A stretch of 64,000 bases of DNA from NCBI RefSeq assembly GCF_043641665.1, contig NC_092183.1:16702501-16766500 (forward strand), written 5' to 3'. Numbering within the stretch: the stretch's first letter is position 1; each line of letters starts with the position of its first letter. Source of the DNA: Enoplosus armatus (lineage: Eukaryota; Chordata; Actinopteri; Centrarchiformes; Enoplosidae). Below, one piece after another: positions 47,860-59,092 of this stretch. A model generated the notes under the pieces. The model saw only the letters and a list, made by a program, of their open reading frames with translations, had not been told where the DNA came from and searched no databases. Position numbers and translations under genes: made by a program.

Positions 47860-48030
47860 TTATTTGTGATGAAACGATATGGCATTCGATGCGAGCAAGG
47901 GGAATTTCCCCTGTGATGCTAACTAATGGAGCTTCCTCTCTCCCAGGCTTGACAGGACACACGGGGAGAGTCATACCACAACTATGGTGGGGTCTGCAGG
48001 CTCCCATGAAAGCTTAAATCCCAGGGAAAT
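47860..48030. promoter_or_regulatory. Candidate island with NF-kB-type site
   Basis: A repeat-free island containing GGGGAATTTCCCC (47899-47911), where GGGGAA and TTCCCC are perfect arms around one T. It includes GGGAATTTCC, an exact NF-kB consensus. The ten-base degenerate consensus occurs by chance several times per 64 kb. The extended symmetry is rarer. Confidence 0.3.
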
Positions 48031-48053
48031 TTACTAAAGTGCTGGTATGAAGT

Positions 48054-48085
48054 CTGTGTGTGAGTGTGTGTGTGTGTGTTTGTGA
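48054..48085. repeat. Imperfect (TG)n
   Basis: TG units with a GAG interruption near 48062. Confidence 0.85.
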
Positions 48086-49554
48086 TGGTGTGTCAGTGCA
48101 GGACAGGATATAGAGTGTGTGAACCAGGGTCTGTCCCACTGAATCAGCTGGCATACAGGAAGAGGGGAAACATAATAAGTACAAGAGGATATTTGAGTAT
48201 GCAACATTTTGTCACCGTTGTGTGACTAAGTTTCTCTGTGTGTGGGGGATAAAGGAAGAAGTAATCTGAGGTGCACACTTTTCCTCACATACCCACAGGC
48301 AGTCCCACGAAGCCCCTACGCAAACAAACATAAGCAGGCGCCCGCGTTCATTCTGCTGAGTTGAGTGAAATGGAGCAGGGCATAACCTTCCTGAGGTGTG
48401 CCACCAGAGCCATGATGCCTTCAACACCACTCCAAAACCGAAACAGGAAAAGGTGACGCCACGCCATCACATGCCCATACAAACGCTGCTTTCTGAGTTA
48501 GCTTTCTGCTAACGAGCCTGTGAATATTCATGATGCTGAAATTGTTGTTTGAGTATGTACACCTCAAAGATTAATTCCGGCATCACATGTTTATGTTTGT
48601 GCATGTTTTTACTTAGTTGTGCAAGTGCATGTATGCAGGTTTTTTGGTGTGCATGTGCTGCCCAGCCTATGTGCGCTCATGCTCTCTACTGTCTGGCCTT
48701 CTCTTGTTCTCCCAGCTGTCCTAACACTGGTCTGTGTTGACAGTAAACACAGCTGCAGGTCACAGAGGCCCCTCTCTGGTCGAACACGGGGCGCTGAAGG
48801 CCAATGGGGGAGAGAGCATACAGGGAGCGTGAAGGCAGGAAAGGGAAGGCAGAACTAGAGGGAAAGACTGGAGAAATGGTTAGGAAGGAGAGGAGACTCC
48901 TCTTTGGTCCAGCACGTGCCCCTCTGTTCTTGTTAAAGCTGACACTAGGAGGCCAACTGAAGGAGGAGGTGGAGACAGAGGTGGTGAGAAGTCTCTGTGG
49001 TCAAACGTGTTGCTCCAAAGGCCAAGAAAGAGATGAAGAGAGAGGTGGAGAAAAGCAGAAAAGGGTGAGAGAGAAGTGATCTCTGATTTCAGGCATCGAT
49101 TTCCATCTCTGATTAGAAAACGGAGGTGAAACTGAAACATCATCCTTGAGGTCAGAATCAAAACACAGCTAATAACAGCAGAAACTAAGTGACATGGGTC
49201 CCCATGTGTCTCATTAAATCTCAATGCCATCAGACATTTCTGAGACTTTTTCCATAATTGTGGATTGGTTGTATCTTTACGGATCAATACATTGCAATAA
49301 ATCATCTATGACTATACGTTTTTTACAGATGATATTAGCGTTGCGTACAGACACACCGCCATTAGGGGTCCCTGACCTTTGCATGCATGATTGATAGATT
49401 GTCTGACCCTGTCTACATGTCGAGGCCCTGGTTGTAAGAGACACGTTGTTTTGGTAACCCACCTATCTCTATGTATACACTCCCCTGTGAGGGTCCTTGC
49501 AGAGGGAAGAGGCGAAGATATGTGAAGATATACAGACACGTACACAAACACAGT

Positions 49555-49603
<49 letters not shown>

Positions 49604-49699
49604 CCTCTCACAACAAACTCCCATTCGTACACATCAGCACACACATGCACTCCCACACACACTAGCACCAAAAAAAACCCATTTGACGTGTTCTTTTCC
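48086..49699. other. Gene-free stretch
   Basis: No gene is recognised. Mixed DNA, a purine-rich block at about 48830-49078 and a CA array. GACACTAGGAGGCCA at 48941-48955 shares 14 of 15 bases with 27023-27037 and is a poorer CTCF-like match. The 141-codon minus frame at 48880-49305 lies partly over purine-rich DNA and is not recognised. Confidence 0.58.
49557..49601. repeat. (CA)22 microsatellite
   Basis: Forty-five uninterrupted bases of CA. Overlapping open frames on both strands are translations of it. Confidence 0.97.
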
Positions 49700-50040
49700 G
49701 GCCCCTAAGGACAGATCAGGCACAGCTGTGACTTGGGAGGTCATGAGGCTCGGAGGGGTCAGACTGAGCAGACTCTGAGAGAGCCCAACGCAGGGTCACA
49801 GGTCACTCCCAGCAGCCCTGGCGGTGTGAAAGGTCATGGGTCATAGTCTCACCACGATGCATCGGCAGGGTAGGGTTTCAAAAGGCGGCTGGGGCCAGTG
49901 AGAGGCACAGATTTATAGATACTGAGCCGAGCCCCGGCCCTCAGCCCGAGGTAATTACACAGAATATGAGCATGCCCGTTGAGGCTTGGCCGCCATATTT
50001 CATTTCCACCCTGAGCCCCTGTAGACTGAAATAATACATG
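49700..50040. promoter_or_regulatory. Candidate regulatory island with nuclear-receptor cluster
   Basis: Complex sequence just right of a CA array. Its left third contains six nuclear-receptor half-sites (separate entry). The right part has TAATTA (49952-49957) and a CCGCCATATTTC patch (near 49991) that resembles YY1 or a CArG-like site. It ends where purine-rich DNA begins near 50045. Confidence 0.42.
49738..49843 (+). promoter_or_regulatory. Nuclear-receptor half-site cluster with two DR1 elements
   Basis: RGGTCA occurs six times on the plus strand: 49738-49743, 49756-49761, 49793-49798, 49800-49805, 49831-49836 and 49838-49843. The third and fourth form a direct repeat with one-base spacing (DR1), and so do the fifth and sixth. 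DR1 is the known binding geometry of RXR, HNF4, COUP-TF (NR2F) and PPAR-RXR. With equal base frequencies about 0.05 such hexamers are expected on one strand in 106 bases. No obvious tandem duplication explains the series. Which receptor binds, if any, is not shown. Confidence 0.55.
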
Positions 50041-50044
50041 AGAT

Positions 50045-50225
50045 AGCCACGGAGAGACGAGAGGCGAGACCATGGGGCAGAGAGGCAGAGAAAGGAAGAT
50101 CCATCGATGCAAGCGAAGAAGAGATAGAAAGTGACGCATAGAGAGAGAGAAAGGGAGAGAAAATGAAAGGGAAAGAGTGTGAGAGTGAACAAGCAAGTTA
50201 CAAAGTGAGAGAGAGAGAGTGAGTG
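50045..50225. repeat. Long imperfect purine-rich (GA) tract
   Basis: About 180 bases dominated by A and G on the plus strand, with a GA run near 50205-50220. The 191-codon minus-strand frame (49849-50424), the longest in the window, reads through it as Ser/Leu-rich sequence and is not credible. Confidence 0.8.
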
Positions 50226-50500
50226 CGAGACTGAGTAGAAGCAAAGGCAAGGGGTCATATTTGTTATTAAACAAAACTCCATTCTTAGCAACAAGACCTT
50301 TGACGTCAAATTCCAGTAAGACAGGGAGAAGGTCACAAGGATCGTCCCCGGGGAATGCCGGGAGCCGGAATGACACGAAGCATGGACAGCAGGGAGTGAC
50401 AGCCTCGCGAGAGGAGAGGAGCACAGGAACAGATGGAGCGAGGGAGGGGAGTGAAAGAAAAGAAGAGCCCAGAAATTAGATTAGTTTAGAAAGTGAAGTT
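50226..50500. other. Gene-free stretch
   Basis: Purine-leaning DNA that becomes GC-richer around 50340-50420. I see nothing gene-like. Confidence 0.55.
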
Positions 50501-50720
50501 GTGATGCAGCAGGCTTGATATCCTGCTTGGAGCAGTTTCCCGTGAGAACCTGATCGGGCCACCGCGGGCTCAGCGAGACAGTTCAAACATATTTACCCCT
50601 CGTTGGAAGGTACAAATTAAATTAGGCTCTTCCACAAAGAGGAGATGCTTTCCCCTTCTGTTCTGATGTCATGGTAGTGGGGCGGTATAGAGTGGGGGTC
50701 GGCCTGCTCTGGCCTGCATG
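50501..50720. promoter_or_regulatory. Candidate noncoding regulatory island
   Basis: Repeat-free sequence of balanced composition with AAATTAAATTAGG homeodomain-like cores near 50615. It stands clear of the purine-rich flank on the left and the C-rich patch on the right (50752-50768). Confidence 0.3.
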
Positions 50721-52387
50721 CATTTATCTTAGAGGCCATTCATCTTCCAATAACCCCCCACCCCCCTTCTCCTTTTCTAGATCCTTCTGTCCCTTTTGCT
50801 AAACACTGTATCAAAGTCCTTCTCTGTCTAGTTACCCATACACATACACAAACACAGCCTACAACGGAAGAAATTAAAAATTTAAGAACTGGTCACAGCT
50901 CTGTCCTGTTGACTAACTCTACCTCGTCCGATCTCTCTCTTTCTCTCATCTTCCCTCCCCCTCCTGCCTCCCCCTCCCTCTTATCCTGTGTAATTTGAAA
51001 AGAGTACATTCTGTGGAACAATTGGGAATGTCCATCCTTTTGTTCCTGCCTCAACAATGCCATAGCTGGTTTCATTGGAGATCATTACAGTAATTGCTTC
51101 ATAATTGCATCGACTTTAGCCTTGGCGGCAGCCCATTCTCTGAGTACATCCAGGCCCTGTCACGGACTCTGTGCTGCACAGCAGCGTGTGACCTTAGACC
51201 AGTAACCGGGAGGGTCGCCGTCACTTAGCCTTTGGCCAACCTGGCAGCACTACAGCATTCCTGTACTGGAGAGGAAAAATATTCCCCCTTTTTTTCTGCC
51301 TCTGTTTTTGTACAACTTGTATACTGTCTCCTACTCTCATGTTCTTTCTCTCTCACTTTCTCTTCCTGCTCATTACTCTTTCTTACATTCTTTTATTCTC
51401 ATTTCTCCCTCGCTGGCTCTGTTTCTATCTTGTGTTGGTGGATCATAAATGTTTCCAGATAGTATTCTGAAGGACAGTACAGGGAGGCCTTCACCCTCCA
51501 CCCTCTCGTCCTGTATTTATAGAAAGCAGCATCTGCTTCCAATGCTGCTGATTTTTCAGGAAGGGAGAAAGAGTTTGATGACTCAACCAAGCATTTCGAT
51601 GAAGGTTCATACAGTATGGTCCAGGAGATAGAAAAGGTGTTGAATTCATGAATCAACTCTGCAATTTTCTTTATGACATGCGTCATCACACATGAATGTG
51701 TATGCACACACTACGTACACACTTACAGCAGCCCATGCCCTTTCTCTGGGCTTATCTAGCCCTAACTTAACTCTCCCTCAGAGACTAAACTAAACCACCA
51801 CTGTGACACTTTGACAGAAAAAAAATCCTTGAGAGTTGTACAGACACACAATAAATCAATCCATTATTTACGAGTGAACTCATTCAGAAAGGAAGCATAT
51901 GTAATCTACTCATCCATGCTGAGAGGATGCTGAGCGAGAGAGGAGGAGAGGAAGAGAAGGAGAAGTGGGGTGTGTTCAGGGACAAGGCAGGCGGCCAGCT
52001 GAGAACGAATTCTGTTTTTGTTCCTAACTCCCTGAAGAGAGGTGGGAACCAGTAAACAAACAAACTGAGTGAGAAAGTGTTTCCTTCTTTAATGACAAAG
52101 GGAGAGGCTGAGAGAGAAAGGCAGGGAAGGAGGGAAGCATGGCTAGGAGCTGGCTCAGTGTGTCAGCTGTCAGCCTGTGTGTGTGTGTGTGTGCCCTCTG
52201 CCCTGTTCGTATGCAGGCCAGCGGCCTACACAAAGGCGCAGAGGGGGCATACACACAGATGGGTAAACAAAGCCATTGTTTACTATTTTGTTTTTATTAT
52301 GTTGGGAGAGATTAGTAGTTATTGATTTTTCTCAGTCAGAGCCAGGAAGAGTGGAGGCAAGTGGTAAACGTTCCCATCAGCCATATC

Positions 52388-52389
<2 letters not shown>

Positions 52390-52424
<35 letters not shown>
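52390..52424. repeat. (CA)17 microsatellite
   Basis: Thirty-five uninterrupted bases of CA. Confidence 0.95.
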
Positions 52425-52426
<2 letters not shown>

Positions 52427-52634
52427 AGAAACACACTCGCACAGAGTCTCGCCCCTCCATCGTACCCCACTACCATTGAGTCTGTCACGCCCCTGTCAGT
52501 TCCTATCACAGTGTGTCTACCTGAAGTATGCAGATGAGGCCTTTGTGGTCCCCTGTCCCAGCCTGGATGCCCATTCTTTTGGGCTCAGGTCTATTATGGC
52601 TGAGCCCGGGGCGGGTCTCCAGCACTCCACGCAT

Positions 52635-52663
52635 ACACACACACAAAAACACACACACACACA
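52635..52663. repeat. Interrupted (CA)n
   Basis: Two CA blocks separated by a short A run. Confidence 0.88.
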
Positions 52664-52860
52664 GCACTCCTGGGGTCATAGCCTTTCAACCTCAGGGGCT
52701 CGACTTCTGCCACCACAGCCTGACAAATCACCCCGCAACACACAAAAAAAGCGCCAGGGCCCCAGCGTGAGAGGGGCCCGGTTCCAAGCAGCCCCTCCAA
52801 TCTCCACTCTGTTACAAGCAACGCCAGCGAGCTGCTATTACCCTACTCCCACTGGACTTG

Positions 52861-52970
52861 GACAAAGGGGAGGAAAGAAGATGAGGGGAAGGAGAGTGGA
52901 AAAAAAAAAAGAGAGAAGGCCGAAAGGGAGAGATTGGAAGAGAGAAAGAGATGGGAGGAAGAAAGAGACA
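52861..52970. repeat. Polypurine tract with A11
   Basis: Roughly 110 bases almost entirely of A and G on the plus strand, with an A11 run at 52900-52910 and only scattered pyrimidines. A long homopurine tract of this kind can form triplex DNA and may pause polymerases. Confidence 0.85.
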
Positions 52971-53180
52971 TTTAGGTTCTTTCATTTGGTGGACTATGAT
53001 AAATGGCCTGGCCTTTAGCTGGTCTGTGCTCCCCCAGCGCTCTCTCTGGGCCTCCCCTGACAAGAGGGTCTTTGAGGGAGAACGGACCCCACAAATATAG
53101 CTCTTTGTCCCAGACAGAGCATTGCCAAGACCCCAATGCTCCGACTTTAATCAAGTAAAACCAGCAAAGCAAGGGTCTGC
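52971..53180. promoter_or_regulatory. Candidate noncoding regulatory island
   Basis: Complex sequence immediately right of the polypurine tract, with a mix of AT-rich and GC-rich blocks and no simple repeats. Motif content is unspecific. Confidence 0.25.
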
Positions 53181-53519
53181 TTTTATGTGCGAGAGTCAAT
53201 CACTTTGTGTGTGTGCGTATGTACTACCAAGTACTGTGTGTGAGAAGAGGAGACAGAGAAGAGACAGGAGGAGGAGAAGTCTAGGAGGACTGAAGAAAAG
53301 TCAGCACACTACATTACACTGGCACGTCTCCCCATTACTCCTTTAAAGACATTCAGAGCTTTGCCTTAGGGGTACGTGGGTAGATTTGGGGGAAGGCTGG
53401 ATCCAGATACACCCCAAAGGCACATTACAAACTGACTCAGCGATCAAAACAACTTGTGAAGTTCACCTCTAACAAGGGGAGGTCTTAGTGAGACAAAAAT
53501 GTCTGGAAAAAACATTTTT
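53181..53519. other. Gene-free stretch
   Basis: Mixed DNA with a purine-rich patch at about 53238-53300. I see nothing else. Confidence 0.6.
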
Positions 53520-53890
53520 TCATACTTAATGTTAAATTAATAAGGGCACATCTGTTTCACATAGCTACAGTCTTGTTAATTATCGATCTCAGTATACAAT
53601 AATAAGCTATACAGGGTTATAGTGCAAATGTGTTTTAACGTGTTTCCATGTTTATGTTTACTGGGCCAATGTGGCCAACTAATAATTACACAGTGTATCA
53701 GGCGCATCGCAAAAAGCCCACAAAGGCAAATTATCCGATTCAGAGCGTTACAATCAAGTTAATGGATTGCAAAAGCTGATTTGCAAGGTTGACAAAAAAT
53801 GTCTAAAAGGGCGAGAGTGAACGCCCTTAGTGTCATAGATGGAAGTTTACGGTGGATTAATTGTTTATGGGGAAGGCCTACTGGCAGCAA
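53520..53890. promoter_or_regulatory. Candidate AT-rich regulatory island
   Basis: A 370-base repeat-free island. It contains FOX-like TGTTTAC (53665-53671), TAATTA (53683-53688), GGATTA (53854-53859, OTX/PITX-type on the minus strand) and TTGTTTA (53861-53867). No open frame of note crosses it. Its appearance is typical of deeply conserved noncoding elements. This must be confirmed by comparison. Confidence 0.38.
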
Positions 53891-54623
53891 GGGTGTACAG
53901 GGTAGAATTACACTCTGTAAAATGAATGCCCAGGTCTTGTAGAGGGGGGGGCAAAGTGGGAAAGGCTGTTCTGAAGAGCTGCCTTGCTGTATTATCCTTA
54001 TTCTCCCAACAGGAGTGTGATACTACTGTATGGGTGTGTGACTGTGTCTGTGATGGTGCGTTTAGAAGATTGTGTAAGACAGAGTTTGTGTGTCAAATTG
54101 AGTGTTTTTGGGGTTGTATGGAATCGTGGGTGGAGAGTGGAGGTTATGGAGCTTTTCGCCTTTTGTCAACCCTTAACATTCATTTCTAAGCCCTCCTTCG
54201 CCTTTTACACTTCCTCTTCCTTCAATGTCACAGTCGCCTAGTGTCTTCCTTTTGCCTGTGGCCCTTCTTGAGAGATAGATCAGGGTTTCAAACTTTCAAA
54301 CAAAGATCACCTCCTTGGTTATTGATTCAAAGTATCATATACTGTATCTGTATGTGTGCACGCATTCATGCATTTCTGTTTGCACATGAATAGGTTCAAT
54401 GTGTGCATTTTCATGCACACATCCACGTGTGTGTGGTGAGGGCAAACCTCAGTGCCACCGTGCCATAATCCCCGCCCTTGCCCAGTGGCCCAGATTAAAT
54501 CCAGCCTTTGATCCACCCCCTAATCTGAGTTTACAGGCTCTGGGCTGAGGGTGGGTGCTCTCCTCTGCCTGCCAGCTAGATTCTGCTTGCTCCTTCCTCC
54601 CTTGTCTGTCTGCTTCCTTGCTG

Positions 54624-54647
54624 CCCCCCCCCCCCCCCCCCCCCCCC
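54624..54647. repeat. Poly-C tract (C24)
   Basis: Twenty-four uninterrupted C, the longest C or G homopolymer in the window. Its length should be treated as approximate in any assembly. Confidence 0.9.
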
Positions 54648-55980
54648 ACTGAGGAGCTGGCAATTGAAATCAGCTTTAGAGTTGCTTAATACAGAAGCGG
54701 GCAGAATTAGGCCCTTTAATGCCTGTCATGGTCGAAGATTATATCAATGGTTCTTTTTGTCACCGCTACATTGGTGTCAATGGAGAAGCAGCAAGACTTC
54801 CAGAACGAGACAAAGGATACATTTTTAGATTCAGTTGTAGTTTATCTCGTCTCTCCCTGCTCCCAAAACATGCACACGCGCACACATTTGTAAGGGTGCA
54901 CACACATATGACACACACAAACATTTGTACAAATAGAAAACATAAACATACTGTATGTTGCTTGTTTGAGTTAAACTGCTTCGCCAGGGTATCGAGTAAT
55001 GTACATTTTGTGATTGTAAAATCAGCTTCAGTGAAAACCGCTTTTGAAGTGGAGTGTGGTTCATTCGTTCAGGGTCAAACGCATACATAGTCTCAATTGG
55101 AAACAAAAGCCGGAGTCTTGGCTTTGCTTTAATGCTACAGTGAGTTTGATTTACTGCCCATCTGCAACCCCACAAACACTCTTTGACTAGGCCCGGACGA
55201 AATGAATAAGAGAGCAAGAGACTCACTGTCGTTAACCAATTTACCAGTTTATATAAACAAGCACATGGGTGATTAGAACAGGGTCTTCCTAAAGTAATAG
55301 TTTACAACACAGCACATTAAAAATAATTAGCCCTAACACAATAAAATTGGGAGAATTTCAGAGCCACAAGACTGGGCTGAGTTAGTGTATTAGGCCTCAT
55401 GCTCGATGTGCTGCTGCGTGTTAGCTGCTAACATTTGGGGTTAACCAAGCTCAGAAAATGTCCACACTTACAGAGATAATTGACAGTATGACAGTATTAC
55501 ATGCATTGTTACACAGTGTGTTGCAATTACATATTGTTGTGGCATCTGAGGAAGCAAATAAAAATATGCAATATATTAGCTGATGATATACTTCTAAATT
55601 AGCATGGCACACTTACCCACTCATACACACTGTTGCACTGTTCATCTCAGCAGAGTAAAGAAGGTCACATTCCCTCACCTGGCGTGAAATTAGTTCTCCT
55701 TGTTTATGCTGAGTGTAATGCAAATAGCCACAGCAGAAAGAGAGAGAGGGAAGCTGGGTGAGGTGCAAAACAAGTCAGGGTTTATTACAGAAAATCTCCT
55801 TTGCACTTGTACAAGTCCACTGCGCACGACAGTGTATCTGTAGTATCACTCTGACACACTCGTCATGTCAGTGCTGAGCTTTAAACACCACTGCTACTTT
55901 TCCTTCTGCTCCTCTGAATACAACCACATCCCACACATGTACACTTCAATGTGGAACACAGGAACAAGCTGACTGACCAA

Positions 55981-55997
55981 CACACACACACACACAC
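55981..55997. repeat. Short (CA)n
   Basis: About eight CA units followed by a short CT block. Confidence 0.85.
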
Positions 55998-56219
55998 TCT
56001 CTGCTCTACTCTTCTCAGTCACATGTGAGTCTAATTCAGCCCCAGGGGGTGGGAGCACGGCGGCGGTAATACCTGAAACACTCCACGTCTCATTTCCTGG
56101 TTGTTTGGAAATCTCTCCCACCTGCCTGCTCGAGTGTGTTCACATACAAGTAATAAGCAAACACTGGTAAACACACAGCGCTTGAAAATGAGGGATGTCA
56201 TCTACAGTACCTCTGGAAA

Positions 56220-56520
56220 GCCCAGGCAGTCATGAGTTATTTGTCTTGCTTATTGGCAGAGGTTGACCAATTAACGCCCCAGTGCTAGGTCCAGATCACT
56301 GGCTCTCTGCATGGTGGTGGAGTGTGAAATGTGCCATAAATCCAGGGCACGGCCCACAGCACATAAGGGTGGCAGAAAGGCCTGGCAGAGGGTTCCTCTC
56401 ACTTGGGTGAATGGCAAAGCAGAGTTCACAAGGCCCGGATGGCTGATCCAATTAAGTGCTGCCTCCCGATATTCATTGCTTTCTGGTAGAGACTTTATGT
56501 TTAAATTATGAACAGCACTG
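56220..56520. promoter_or_regulatory. Candidate noncoding regulatory island
   Basis: Repeat-free sequence in which CCAATTAA occurs twice (56267-56274 and 56448-56455). The second copy continues into AAGTG, giving an NKX2-type TTAAGTG. A 66-codon frame is open inside but not recognised. Confidence 0.35.
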
Positions 56521-58379
56521 TTGGGACTGTGTGAAATAATGTGATAAATGTGATTTCACAAAGAATGGCTTAATATCAAGAGTGGAATAATCACAAACAT
56601 TTTACTAGTAACATCTTAAACACCTCAGATCACAGCAGGGTGATTCCTGAGGGTAGTTCTGCCCTATGTCATCTCCTGTGAGTGACGAGCCGTAGATCCT
56701 TGAATGTATTCTCAGACAAGTGTCCTCAAACAATCACTTACTAGCTATCTGAGGCAGGTCAAGGGGTCACTGGCCCCTCTTGTTGCTCCCTGATAAGACA
56801 ATCATTAGTTTAGGATTATCTACAGGTAGGTGCAGAATGGAGAGTTCAAAAGGTTAAATAGGAGTGAAAGGTCACTTAGAGAAAATGTAGACAGACTTTT
56901 GTATTGACATCTATTTGGTATCATATTGCTCTCTGTGAGTGTTGGTGTAATCTTTGTCTATATTGAATGAATTCTTGAAAATGAAATGCAACATAAATAA
57001 GGTCTTTAATACTGATGTTGTACCTCTGTCAGTTAGTGTGGTCATCCACCGATTGACATGTCAGCTGCTCACCCTTGACCTAGATCACAACAGTTGTATG
57101 ACCTCCAAGCCTGTTTAAGAGCAGATAGATCATGGTCTAATAAGCCAGGCATCTCCCCAACTTACATGGCTGTAAAAATAGGGGGCCTAGACTCTCCCCA
57201 CTAACACCTCTAAGCATCCCATCATTGACACTTAGTAATATGACTCTGAATGTGAATGTGTCAATCTGCCCAAAAGGACTCTGAGGGGTGTGAAGGTTGT
57301 CTATAATGCCAACGGCACCTCATTCTAAGCCACGCCTCTAAACTTGGCTGACTGGTGGAGGTCTTTTTAGAAAGGGTTGACCTGAGGTTCCCTCCTCTTC
57401 CTCCTCCTTTTCGCTGGAATAAGAATTGTGTCTAAATGACTTGGCATGGAAAGGATGTAAATGAACGCTGGGGGTTGTTGTGCTCAAATCCAGCCAAGGT
57501 CAGGCATCCAGCTGTCAGCTCATGTTTGGGACTAATCGTTTATGTGCCTGCACCACTCTCCGCCCATTCCCTCATTCTCTCTGTGTCTGTCACACACCTC
57601 TCCCTCTCTCTTTAACTCAATGTCCTGCCTTTTGTCACTCCACTCTTTTTTTTTTGCATCTGTCCCATGCATCCTTCATCTATTCCATCCGTCACATTTC
57701 ACATCCTTTCATTCAGTCCTTTCACCAAAGACAGCAACCTACTGTCATTACCTCTGTTATCCCATGGCTAATGACTTGTGCTACAAGATGGAAGTGTTTC
57801 AAAGTATGTTGTGGTCACCTTGGAATGACTCCAGGCATGTTAACATGCATTAGAGAAAAGCTTACAAGTAGTTTTTTTGCTGTTTACATTGTAAGCATTC
57901 GTACATCAGTAGGTTACATTAGTAGTGGTTGCGTTGTTAATAACAAAACCACAAAATATTAAAAGTATTAAATTATTGGGGAAAAGGGGAAAACATGTAA
58001 TTTCCCTTTAGTTTGGACCCATATTTTTCTGTTTGCTGTGGAATTATCTGTGTAATGTATGTGTGTCTAAGGGGGATATGCCAAGAAACAAATTTACATA
58101 GGAAACTAATTAAAACAAAAAACAAATCAAATTAGTATTTGCGAATTGTTTTGAAAGCTGTGATTGTTAAAATCATATGATAAAGGATTTTGAGGGCTGA
58201 AAAAAATCAAACACTACATACATTTGATCATATCACTCACACCTCATTTCCATGACCCCCCTACTCCACCATCTTGGCCTTAGACTACCACCACCATGGC
58301 CATGGCCACCGCCTTTCCATGTAAAAATGTGGCAGGTTGCAGAGTTCAAGTCCTTCGAAATGTGAATCGAAACAGCTGC
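56521..58379. other. Gene-free stretch
   Basis: No gene is recognised. AT-rich DNA, with TGACCT half-sites near 57077 and 57100, a pyrimidine-rich region at about 57560-57660 with a T10 run (57646-57655), then AT-rich DNA. The 160- and 103-codon frames at 57480-57962 are in different frames of the same pyrimidine-rich DNA and show no domain. Confidence 0.58.
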
Positions 58380-58700
58380 CCCTAATCACAAGCACAAGCT
58401 GGGCTTAAGGGCCTCTCAGTTTCACCCCTCATCTGCCTGGAATTTTGAATTTCCTGAGCGGAGATCAAATGGCAGCCCGAGTCAGTGAGACCTTTGATAT
58501 ATGGACACCCATCTCGCGAGGGCCTTCTGCAATGGGATTTACGCTTGACAACACACTCGGTGTCACCTCCGCTCCCAGCGGACGCTCTGCGACCCCTGGA
58601 AACATTGGGCCCCTTTGACAGGAGAGCAGAGCCCCCGCCCCCCTGGAGTGCCCAGCAGTTATTTATTAAATTTGTTGTGCCCACCATGGTATGGTTTCAG
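58380..58700. promoter_or_regulatory. Candidate TCF-containing regulatory island
   Basis: Complex, GC-balanced sequence with a TCF/LEF core CTTTGAT (58492-58498), a near-match AGATCAAAT (58462-58470) in opposite orientation 22 bases before it, and CCTTTGA near 58612. A 101-codon minus frame covers the island without recognisable features. Confidence 0.35.
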
Positions 58701-59092
58701 AAGGCCACTTAGTTTTGGATTGCACTCTGGATTTTTCAATTATGTGGTTCATTTCACCTGCTTGTGTTCCTTTACCCCCCAGGATCAAGGGCATGAGAGA
58801 TCACATTTAATTATTTCAAAACAAGAAGTCTCAACCGGACCCCACAGATCCATAACATCATTCTTCCCTATCATTTGCTCCATCACCACTACTTCAAATA
58901 AGCATTATTTGGTCTGTTAAAAAAAGAAACAGAATATCCTTCCTCTGCCTCCGATCACCACATTACTCATGTCAATAAGGAAATTTGTCTACCTATCAGG
59001 AGGGTAAATAAAAGGGCAGAATATGGGATTTCCAGAATTCCTCGCTTGTTGGGTCTCATATGGAGCACATTAGTGGTCACTTTGATTGACAG

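Larger units (their letters stand above)
50721..52969. other. Gene-free stretch
   Basis: No gene is recognised. It holds C-rich and pyrimidine-rich patches, short TG (52177-52194) and two CA arrays, and a polypurine tract at the right end. TGTCAGCTGTCA at 52161-52172 is one mismatch from the MEIS/TGIF palindrome. The 180-codon frame at 52476-53018 is a chain of CA and GA repeat translations. Confidence 0.58.
53891..56219. other. Gene-free stretch
   Basis: No gene is recognised. TG-rich patches near 54340-54440, the C24 run, AT-rich DNA, and a short CA array at 55981-55997. The 131-codon minus frame at 54831-55226 lacks motifs and overlaps a plus-strand frame. Confidence 0.58.

Noticed and set aside
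49849..50424. 191-codon minus-strand open frame, the longest in the window
   Set aside because: It reads through a GA-rich tract, giving Ser/Leu-rich low-complexity sequence, overlaps another frame on the same strand and has no recognisable domain.
52476..53018. 180-codon plus-strand open frame
   Set aside because: It is a chain of translated CA and GA repeats with a polypurine tract at its end. No domain or splice context.
57480..57962. 160-codon plus-strand open frame
   Set aside because: Pyrimidine-rich DNA open in two frames at once, with no recognisable protein motif.
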